Positions 33,789-39,419 of a stretch of 39,419 nt of DNA are shown piece after piece. A model generated the notes under the pieces. The model saw nothing but the letters and a program-made list of their open reading frames with translations. It was not told where the DNA came from and searched no databases. Source of the stretch: an uncultured Prevotellaceae bacterium (GTDB taxonomy: Bacteria > Bacteroidota > Bacteroidia > Bacteroidales > Bacteroidaceae); assembly GCA_946540735.1 (NCBI GenBank), contig CAMNIN010000036.1, forward strand, positions 1 through 39,419, given 5' to 3'. Both the position numbers and the translations under genes were made by a program. Position 1 is the first letter of the stretch. Each line of letters starts with the position of its first letter.

Positions 33789-34214
33789 AATCTGGGCTTA
33801 CGTCTACGTGAACAAGTTCTACGCCACCACCAACAACGCAAAATAGGTGATGGAGCATGAGGAGGAATACGAGAAGATGAACATGGCGGAGAAATCATGG
33901 ACAGAGGTAAGTTTCGGCTATTTCGTTCCCCTGTCCAACAAGGGCATGACACTGCACGAACTGCTGGACGACTATTCAGGGCGGACGGAAATAGAATCCG
34001 TCATCAAAACCGGGAAGGCATACGTCAACCTGCTGCCTCTCTGCAATGGAATGCCACGACCATCAGCGGGAAGATACTGCTCGACATCATTGACCTTATC
34101 ATTTACTTGCTGCTAAGGGAGAAGATAGCAGGTGAAAACAGGGCGGTGACCGAGATGTCAAGAAGACAGAGATGTGGAGGACGTTCCTTGCGCTTAAAAG
34201 GAAAAAGGAATTAA
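33787..34214 (+). pseudogene. Decayed DDE transposase remnant (IS4/IS1634-like)
   Basis: Fragments in two frames read as one transposase C-terminal part: a beta-strand/helix with Tyr-Val-Tyr-Val-Asn-Lys-Phe-Tyr, an in-frame TAG at 33844, then Thr-Glu-Ile-Glu-Ser-Val-Ile-Lys-Thr (the likely catalytic Glu region), and after a one-base shift near 34041 Trp-Asn-Ala-Thr-Thr-Ile-Ser-Gly-Lys-Ile-Leu-Leu-Asp-Ile-Ile. The N-terminal catalytic Asp part is absent, replaced by the repeat element to its left. Family is inferred from the pattern around the Glu; not functional. Confidence 0.6.
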
Positions 34215-34480
34215 ATATTCCGTTCCCGGCTGTCGTCATCGCTATCTTCGCAGCCTTCACCGCATACAATGGATTCTGCATCGCCGACAGGTCAGATGAA
34301 TTGCAAAAGTGGTACGAAGAGAACCACGAGGCCATTCTGTTTGGCCGCTATCTGAGAGTGCATGAGAACCAACGTTGGAACTATTGGCACAATGAATGGC
34401 GCAATGACCCCAATCTGGAGAAAGACATGTACGACTACTACATGTTTGAAGCGGAACGGAGCGACAAAGAGGAAAAGTGA
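34172..34480 (+). CDS. Small single-pass membrane protein of unknown function
   Basis: A 102-residue product with one hydrophobic helix (about residues 18-36) between a basic N-terminal stretch and a charged, Trp/Tyr-rich C-terminal half. I recognise no family. It overlaps the end of the transposase remnant in another frame and is the only intact frame before the restriction-modification operon, so it may be a passenger of the mobile element, an independent gene or a chance open frame. Its composition looks coding. Confidence 0.45.
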   Translation: MWRTFLALKRKKELNIPFPAVVIAIFAAFTAYNGFCIADRSDELQKWYEENHEAILFGRYLRVHENQRWNYWHNEWRNDPNLEKDMYDYYMFEAERSDKEEK

Positions 34481-34512
34481 CCTTTCCCATTTGTGAAACG
34501 CCACTTTTTCCA

Positions 34513-34544
34513 CCCGGCAACGGCCAGAAATGGCTGTTGCCGGG
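34513..34544. other. Long perfect-loop hairpin (14-bp stem, GAAA tetraloop)
   Basis: CCCGGCAACGGCCA pairs with TGGCTGTTGCCGGG (one G-U pair) around a GAAA loop, between the converging small membrane gene and the methyltransferase gene. No T-run follows on either strand, so I do not call it a terminator with confidence; it may be a structured RNA end or a remnant of a repeat. Confidence 0.5.
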
Positions 34545-34558
34545 GACAATATATTAAA

Positions 34559-35980
34559 TTATCCTCTAAGTAATAGAAGATCATTTAAGATTGTATCTGT
34601 AAAAGTGTTCCAGATTTTAAGAGTGACTGGTTGATAGTCATCGAACAACTGTTGAACTTTTTCTATCTCAAAAACCAGGCGAAGATCGTTTGCATCGGCA
34701 TCAGGATGGACTTCTGCCTTTGAACCAACGCGAGCAATTTTAATAAAATAAAGATCACGTATGCCCTTCTTTTTAAGATAAGGCATAAAGTAATATAGTT
34801 TGTTCAATGCAACCGTTGATGGGAATTTTCTACCTGTGTAATAGATTCTTGCTGAGCCATCAAGAAATAAATCCACATTGTCATTTTTCACAAGACTTAT
34901 CAATACAGGCTTTTCGTAATCTAAGTCGTTTCCTTTTTTAATGTCCTTTTCACGATTGACAATTACTTGTGGATATTCAGATTGGAGTTCTTTAAAATCA
35001 ACAATTTCTGATTTTTCAATGGCGTTTTGCAAAGATTTAGCTATGTGCCACATCATAACAGGGGGTACGGCATTTCCAATGGCCTTGTATTGTCGTATGC
35101 TTGAAACTACATCTAATTTGAATGTGTCTGGAAAAGATTGAATCCTTGCGGCTTCTCTTGTCGAAAAGCGTCGATAACGTTCGCCAACCATAAATACAGG
35201 ATCCGTACTGTTCAAGCTAACTTTGGCAAGATGAGCACTAATTGTATTACATGGTTCATCAAGACTCATTGCTCTGCCCTTATTCATCTTCTCTCTTACA
35301 GCCAACATACCTGCAACAGCACGCTCGCTGAAAAAAAGCCCTTCATCCTCATCGGCCTCTTGCATAATTACATCTCCCAACACTTTTCTATCGGATGTTT
35401 TTACATGAAGAGGATAATGGAAATTCCTATAATCTTTTTCGTCTCTAAAGCCAACAATTATAACTCTTTCTCGTTTCTGAGGAACACCAAAATCACATGC
35501 GTTAAGTAATTTGTAGATTACTTTATACCCCGCGTCACGAAATTCGTTCATTATCATGGGAAATGCCTTTCCTTTGTTTGCCGACAAAAGGCCTTTGACA
35601 TTCTCTGCTATAAAAAATCTTGGCGAACGTTCTTTGAGTATCTTTACCATTTCAAAGAACAACATTCCACGTTCATCCTTGAAACCAAGACGAGGTGGAT
35701 TCTGCGCTGATATGGAAAAAGATTGACAGGGAAAACCTCCAATCAAAAGGTCGAAATCAGGAATGGACGCAATGTCAATGTCTCTTACATCCTTTATTGT
35801 GCATTTATGTTTAAAATTCTCATTGTAAATTTGAGAACAATATGGATCATTGTCAACAGAATACACAATCTCAAATGAATGTTCTTTGTATTCTTTGCCA
35901 AGATATGAGAAACCACCGATGAGACCCAAGTCCATCCCACCGCAACCACAGAACAGTGAAGCCACTCTTATTTTTTCCAT
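34559..35980 (-). CDS. 5-methylcytosine DNA methyltransferase with C-terminal extension
   Basis: A 473-residue m5C methyltransferase. Motif I is Phe-Cys-Gly-Cys-Gly-Gly (10-15), motif IV Gly-Gly-Phe-Pro-Cys85-Gln with the catalytic cysteine, motif VI Glu126-Asn-Val, motif VIII Gln-Lys-Arg-Glu-Arg (168-172), motif IX Glu-Ala-Ala-Arg-Ile-Gln-Ser-Phe-Pro, and motif X Gly-Asn-Ala-Val-Pro-Pro. The target recognition region (about 185-265) is short. After residue 320 there is an extra domain of about 150 residues that I do not recognise. It overlaps the nuclease gene by 13 bases and is last in the operon. The region is visibly AT-rich compared with neighbours, consistent with horizontal transfer. 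Confidence 0.93.
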   Translation of the reverse strand: MEKIRVASLFCGCGGMDLGLIGGFSYLGKEYKEHSFEIVYSVDNDPYCSQIYNENFKHKCTIKDVRDIDIASIPDFDLLIGGFPCQSFSISAQNPPRLGFKDERGMLFFEMVKILKERSPRFFIAENVKGLLSANKGKAFPMIMNEFRDAGYKVIYKLLNACDFGVPQKRERVIIVGFRDEKDYRNFHYPLHVKTSDRKVLGDVIMQEADEDEGLFFSERAVAGMLAVREKMNKGRAMSLDEPCNTISAHLAKVSLNSTDPVFMVGERYRRFSTREAARIQSFPDTFKLDVVSSIRQYKAIGNAVPPVMMWHIAKSLQNAIEKSEIVDFKELQSEYPQVIVNREKDIKKGNDLDYEKPVLISLVKNDNVDLFLDGSARIYYTGRKFPSTVALNKLYYFMPYLKKKGIRDLYFIKIARVGSKAEVHPDADANDLRLVFEIEKVQQLFDDYQPVTLKIWNTFTDTILNDLLLLRG

Positions 35981-37455
35981 GTTAATAGTTTTGTTGGTTC
36001 AAACTGTCCTGAATCAAAAGTTATATCCATGCCATCCCTTGGCAAAGCCTCAATCTGGTCAGTTTTGTATAATTTGATAGGATTTCGCAGCACCAACAAG
36101 ATTTTGCTTTGCTCACTCAACATGAGACGATACACGCAATAATGTTCTTGAACTGTATTTGCCATCCGCCATTCATTCGGTGACATATGAAAACCATACA
36201 TTTGAATGGCCTTTTTGCTGATAGTGGTCTTTACTTCGATGAAACGATGATCTTCTGTTCCATCAGCCTCAAAACTGTCTATGTCAAAGCCTGGGTGGTA
36301 AGAGGGGCTGTCAACTATTTGTACAAGCTTGATGAACTGCTCATATCCGCTTAATTTCAACCTCATCTTTTCGTGGCCAACAATTATTGCCTCACCAAGA
36401 TTTCCTATATCTTTTGTTGTTTTGTCTTCACTTGATACAACCTCTTTAATCCTATCTGCAAAAACGACATCTATCTCCTCGTCTTTGGTGAATATCGATG
36501 CCAGATCTGTCTTGAACAAGTCTGGGTTAAACGTGGCATTAACATATTCAAACCATTCCGGCTCAATATCCGACAATTCAGATGTTTCTATTTCGCTTTT
36601 GCCATAGAATCCTTCATATCCATTAAAGAAAGATTTATCTTCAGCAAACAATCTAATGGCTTTGTTTTCATTCACCTTAAGGAAATAATAGCCATTTTGA
36701 CAATCAAGCAGATTGGCAATTTCCATATAGTCAAGAATGTCTTTAGCATATCTTGTTACGTCACCTTTTGTGCGAGGCTTCCCTGTTAGAGAAAAAACTT
36801 TCGGGTCTTTAGCGTTATAATATTTAATCTTATTCTTTCTGTTGTTTAAAATTGTTTCAGCGATTTCCTTAGAAGTGATAGAGCCACTTGTTACTCTTAT
36901 GTCGTTGAAAATGCAATATGTTGCTTCCTCTGCCGAAATAGACATTGTTTTCTCACTGTCATTAGAGTAGAGAATTTCATTACCTGAAAGGAGTACATTG
37001 ATAATCATTTTGGCAGGCTTGAATCGAATATTGTTGTAAATGATATCCTTCAAGTCCTGAGGTTTCATGTGTCCCCCTGGAAATTGGAAAGAATAGAGAA
37101 AGAACCTCATAAATTGTGGCAAGTCTTGATTCTCTGCCAAAAACTTTGCCATAGTAGAAGTTTCCGTATAGTCTTCATCTTTATTTTCCTTATAGAAACC
37201 AAAAAGGGCAGGTATTTCCGTCCTCCAATTGTTCAAGGTCTTTTCTGCCATATCGATATTTCCTGGGAACATCCTAATAGCATTGAAATATCGTTGGTTG
37301 TATTGGTCGCGTGGTAATTTTGGTATATGACAACATTCTGTTGCCATATATAAAAGAACATTTTCTATATTACCTTTGAATCTTGGGCGTACAAAATGAA
37401 TTCGATGCCAATAGTCATCAGGCAAATTATAGTATTTGATAGTTTTCTTGGCCAT
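35968..37455 (-). CDS. Candidate restriction endonuclease with DUF3883-like PD-(D/E)XK domain
   Basis: A 495-residue protein. The C-terminal domain begins about residue 350 with Gly351-Asn-Leu-Gly-Glu355 and carries His-Pro-Gly-Phe390-Asp391-Ile and Ile406-Glu407-Val-Lys409-Thr: the Asp...Glu-Xaa-Lys arrangement of PD-(D/E)XK nucleases, in the DUF3883 style. The N-terminal 340 residues look helical and may bind DNA; I do not recognise them. Its position between two DNA methyltransferase genes (two bases after the first, overlapping the second) makes a type II restriction endonuclease the natural role. Alternatively it is a methyl-dependent nuclease. The gene is AT-rich like its partners. Confidence 0.8.
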   Translation of the reverse strand: MAKKTIKYYNLPDDYWHRIHFVRPRFKGNIENVLLYMATECCHIPKLPRDQYNQRYFNAIRMFPGNIDMAEKTLNNWRTEIPALFGFYKENKDEDYTETSTMAKFLAENQDLPQFMRFFLYSFQFPGGHMKPQDLKDIIYNNIRFKPAKMIINVLLSGNEILYSNDSEKTMSISAEEATYCIFNDIRVTSGSITSKEIAETILNNRKNKIKYYNAKDPKVFSLTGKPRTKGDVTRYAKDILDYMEIANLLDCQNGYYFLKVNENKAIRLFAEDKSFFNGYEGFYGKSEIETSELSDIEPEWFEYVNATFNPDLFKTDLASIFTKDEEIDVVFADRIKEVVSSEDKTTKDIGNLGEAIIVGHEKMRLKLSGYEQFIKLVQIVDSPSYHPGFDIDSFEADGTEDHRFIEVKTTISKKAIQMYGFHMSPNEWRMANTVQEHYCVYRLMLSEQSKILLVLRNPIKLYKTDQIEALPRDGMDITFDSGQFEPTKLLTWKK

Positions 37456-37457
37456 AA

Positions 37458-38489
37458 TTATAGATATTTTTCAATTTGTTTAGCTAATGCAAAAGCCATA
37501 TATGGGGGCACTGCATTTCCCACTTGTTTATATTGACTTGTTTTACTTCCAAGGAATACAAAATCATCAGGAAAAGATTGAATTCTTGCACTTTCCCTTA
37601 CGGTCGGTATTCTGTTGAACATATAGTGAAAATGGTGTCTATGGCCTGTATCAATAGTAAAACAAGGCTTTTGACTATTCATTCGTGTCCAAGCAATATG
37701 CACTTTTCGCAGGTTCCACATACTTTCAGGAAGGTCTTTGTAGTTGCCTCCATCGGGAACCATCGCAATGATGCGACGTGTTTCCTCTGTATGTATGGAA
37801 ATCTGATGATTGAATAATCCTATAGCTCGCTGTCTCATCATTCTCTGATAATTTGACATTGGGCTAATTGGATAAGGTTCGCCATCGGCAATGCCATCTT
37901 CTGGTAGATCAGATAATGCCTCTTTTGTTGTTACAGGAAAATCTATTGACTTTATTGGAAATTCAAATAAGCAATCCTTCAGACCGACAAATATAGCACG
38001 ACGGCGATTTTGAGGTACACCATAGTCTGATGCTATCAAAACTTTATAGGAAACTTTATAACCCAATTTTTCAAAATCTCTAAGGATAGCGTCTTTTATA
38101 GCACCTCCTCCAATAGAGAGAATGTTGGGAACATTTTCCATTACAAATGCGTTAGGTTGGAAGTATTCAACAAAGCGAACAAACGATTTGTATAATTTGT
38201 TCCTATCATCGTCGATAATACGTTTCCCTGCAACAGAGAATCCTTGGCATGGTGGCCCTCCTACAATCACGTCTATATGCGATAGTCCAAATTGTATTTT
38301 CATATCTGCAGGATCCAAGTTCAAGAGGTCACCATTATAAGTTTGGGTATTATGATGGTTGTGTCGATAGGTTAAAAGTGCATCCTCCCAGTTGTCAATG
38401 GCAAGTATAACTTGATAATCAGCCATCTCAAAACCGAGAGATAATCCACCGCAGCCACAAAATAAATCTAAAACCGTCTTATTACCCAT
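37458..38489 (-). CDS. 5-methylcytosine DNA methyltransferase (first gene of RM operon)
   Basis: A 343-residue m5C methyltransferase of usual length: motif I Asp-Leu-Phe-Cys-Gly-Cys-Gly-Gly (8-15), motif IV Gly-Gly-Pro-Pro-Cys81-Gln-Gly-Phe-Ser, motif VI Glu118-Asn-Val, motif VIII Gln-Asn-Arg-Arg-Arg (160-164), motif IX Arg-Glu-Ser-Ala-Arg-Ile-Gln-Ser-Phe-Pro and motif X Gly-Asn-Ala-Val-Pro-Pro. Sequence between VIII and IX (about 180-290) would recognise the target and is unlike that of the second methyltransferase, so the two probably modify different strands or sites. The start at 38489 follows a -7 box. Confidence 0.95.
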   Translation of the reverse strand: MGNKTVLDLFCGCGGLSLGFEMADYQVILAIDNWEDALLTYRHNHHNTQTYNGDLLNLDPADMKIQFGLSHIDVIVGGPPCQGFSVAGKRIIDDDRNKLYKSFVRFVEYFQPNAFVMENVPNILSIGGGAIKDAILRDFEKLGYKVSYKVLIASDYGVPQNRRRAIFVGLKDCLFEFPIKSIDFPVTTKEALSDLPEDGIADGEPYPISPMSNYQRMMRQRAIGLFNHQISIHTEETRRIIAMVPDGGNYKDLPESMWNLRKVHIAWTRMNSQKPCFTIDTGHRHHFHYMFNRIPTVRESARIQSFPDDFVFLGSKTSQYKQVGNAVPPYMAFALAKQIEKYL

Positions 38490-38511
38490 TATTTATTCAT
38501 TTTTAAACTGC

Positions 38512-38519
38512 AAAAATAA
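38512..38519 (-). promoter_or_regulatory. -7 box (TATTTTTG) of the restriction-modification operon
   Basis: Matches TAnnTTTG on the minus strand, 22 bases before the ATG at 38489. No good -33 element is seen. The surrounding gene-free stretch (38490-38815) also holds the hairpin at 38674-38712; I see nothing else there. Confidence 0.55.
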
Positions 38520-38673
38520 GGTATTTTTTCGACAATTTACCTTTTTGGACTAATCATTATTATTTTTTATTTTTAGAAGAACAAAAATTAAGTCAATTGT
38601 GATTTCACAATGAGAAATTCTTTGGTTTCTATCATTAGGTCAGATGTTATAATAGAAGCCCGATTATGATAAG

Positions 38674-38712
38674 AAAGGCGGAAACCCCGATAAAATAAGG
38701 GTCTCCGCCTTT
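38674..38712 (-). terminator. Terminator hairpin after the lectin gene
   Basis: AAAGGCGGA pairs with TCCGCCTTT, with an inner ACCC/GGGT pair and an 11-base loop, giving a long interrupted stem. On the minus strand it is followed by a weak T-rich run (TTTCTTAT), and on the plus strand by TTTTCTCTTT. It lies about 100 bases after the lectin stop and could work in both directions. Confidence 0.6.
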
Positions 38713-38815
38713 TCTCTTTCCCTATTGTTCCGCCATTTTCCCGACAAGCGACAAAAACAGATTTATGAATCAAATTCTCCGTTCCCGTGATATGAGATTT
38801 CTATGCCTCGGATGT

Positions 38816-39419
38816 CTACAACTTTTGGAAGATGAACTGCTGGTTGTGTTCTCCAAAATAACCGCATACCTGCACGATGTTGTTGTTGAAATAGTTGAAA
38901 TCCAATACGTCGAGGAAGAAATCCTTGTTTGCGAGCAATTTCAGAAAGAAATAGCCTTTTGAGTTTTTTTGAGGAACCCAACGCTCGTTTTTCTGGTTCT
39001 TACAAAGCAGACTGACCACCTGTGCATGGTCGAACACCCCGTTCGGGTCGACACCGATGGAATATTTGTTGTCTGCCATGCTCTTGATGGTGATGGTGCC
39101 ATCTCCGGCATTCTCCACCTTCCATTTTTGATTGTTTGTGTTCTGCCACTGGTAAACCACGAGTTCGTTGTTGGCCGTCACCTTTTTGTTCTTCAGCGTG
39201 AGAACATAGTTGGGGTCTCCAGAGCACTTGATGACATAGATGCCGTCGGCAATCGGACTTGAAGAAGTGCCCGATGTAGAGGTTTTTTTGGGTGGATTGT
39301 TGGTGGGTGTGGACGACGAGTTGGAATTAGTGGATGGTTTGTTGGAAGAGGATGTGGTACCTGCCTTTTGGAAGATGAACTGCTGGTTGTGTTCTCCAAA
39401 ATAACCGCATACCTGCACG
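38816..39419 (-). CDS. Ricin-type beta-trefoil lectin protein, N-terminus outside the window
   Basis: The C-terminal 200 residues of a longer protein that continues beyond the right edge. A Ser/Thr/Asn/Pro-rich linker (about residues 20-55 of the visible part) joins the end of one domain to a complete ricin B-like domain: Gly-Ile-Tyr-Val-Ile-Lys-Cys-Ser, Leu-Val-Val-Tyr-Gln-Trp-Gln-Asn-Thr-Asn-Asn-Gln-Lys-Trp, then a third sub-domain ending Asn-Gln-Gln-Phe-Ile-Phe-Gln-Lys. The Gln-Xaa-Trp motifs bind galactose or related sugars. The linker and repeats suggest a secreted or surface carbohydrate-binding protein; any catalytic or anchoring part lies outside. Confidence 0.85.
   Translation of the reverse strand, partial: VQVCGYFGEHNQQFIFQKAGTTSSSNKPSTNSNSSSTPTNNPPKKTSTSGTSSSPIADGIYVIKCSGDPNYVLTLKNKKVTANNELVVYQWQNTNNQKWKVENAGDGTITIKSMADNKYSIGVDPNGVFDHAQVVSLLCKNQKNERWVPQKNSKGYFFLKLLANKDFFLDVLDFNYFNNNIVQVCGYFGEHNQQFIFQKL
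38822..38876. repeat. 55-bp exact duplication inside the lectin gene
   Basis: The sequence 38822-38876 is repeated without a difference at 39365-39419, the right edge of the window. Both encode the end of a ricin-type domain. The identical region may continue beyond the edge. Confidence 0.95.

Noticed and set aside
33617..33811. A 64-residue open frame across the composite repeat
   Set aside because: It crosses inverted repeat copies and lacks any family features.
34513..34544. Strong terminator for the restriction operon
   Set aside because: The hairpin is stable but no T-run follows on either strand, so I list it only as a structured hairpin.

Overview
The window looks like chromosomal DNA from a member of the Bacteroidales, most plausibly a Prevotella-like species with moderate to high GC. 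Three things support this. TAnnTTTG-type -7 promoter boxes, characteristic of the Bacteroidetes sigma factor, lie in front of many genes, and classical Shine-Dalgarno sequences are generally absent. Several encoded families are typical of the phylum: DUF5686/CarboxypepD_reg-like outer-membrane proteins, a DUF2723 transferase, a DUF4878 lipoprotein, a Wzi-like barrel and S9 dipeptidyl peptidase IV. Finally, short interspersed repeats sit between operons. The genus is an inference; no rRNA or marker phylogeny is available here.

Layout. Positions 1-2.2 kb hold an isolated phage portal-like gene (minus strand), divergent from a small Xre-type helix-turn-helix gene. From 2.3 to 9.2 kb lies housekeeping and envelope-associated sequence: a small lipoprotein plus a membrane-anchored coiled-coil protein, a GrpE-like/LysM-zinc-ribbon pair, a 68-residue peptide with its own promoter and terminator, a PurF paralogue whose glutaminase nucleophile is missing, a metallophosphoesterase, an amphipathic helical protein plus DUF4878 lipoprotein, and a PaaI-type thioesterase. 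From 9.5 to 14.6 kb are two tandem DUF5686 outer-membrane paralogues.

From 14.7 to 18.7 kb is a four-gene operon (PgpA-like phosphatase, GtrA-like membrane protein, CDP-alcohol phosphatidyltransferase, PAP2/Aur1-like synthase). It resembles the inositol-lipid locus of Bacteroides thetaiotaomicron but has no myo-inositol-phosphate synthase in the window. Its last gene is an in-frame fusion of the membrane-embedded PAP2 synthase to an internal signal peptide and a Wzi-like outer-membrane barrel. This is the most unusual architecture in the window.

From 19.2 to 25.7 kb is a five-gene operon: an RlmL-type rRNA methyltransferase with an Arg/Gly-rich repeat tail, DPP-IV, purD, a polytopic membrane protein and a DedA-like protein. 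It is followed by a DUF2723 GT-C-like membrane protein, a polysaccharide deacetylase, and a convergent GH20 hexosaminidase plus AspT-type transporter. From 33.4 to 34.2 kb is a repeat-rich junction with a decayed transposase. From 34.5 to 38.5 kb is a visibly AT-rich M-R-M restriction-modification operon: two different 5-methylcytosine methyltransferases flank a DUF3883-like PD-(D/E)XK nuclease. It is probably an acquired island. The window ends inside a secreted or surface ricin-type lectin gene.

Short repeats mark the seams: two arrays of a 9-bp TTTAAGG-containing unit, a palindromic GAGACGTC...CGTCTC element in several copies, and a 55-bp exact duplication inside the lectin gene. I saw no rRNA, tRNA or CRISPR array.
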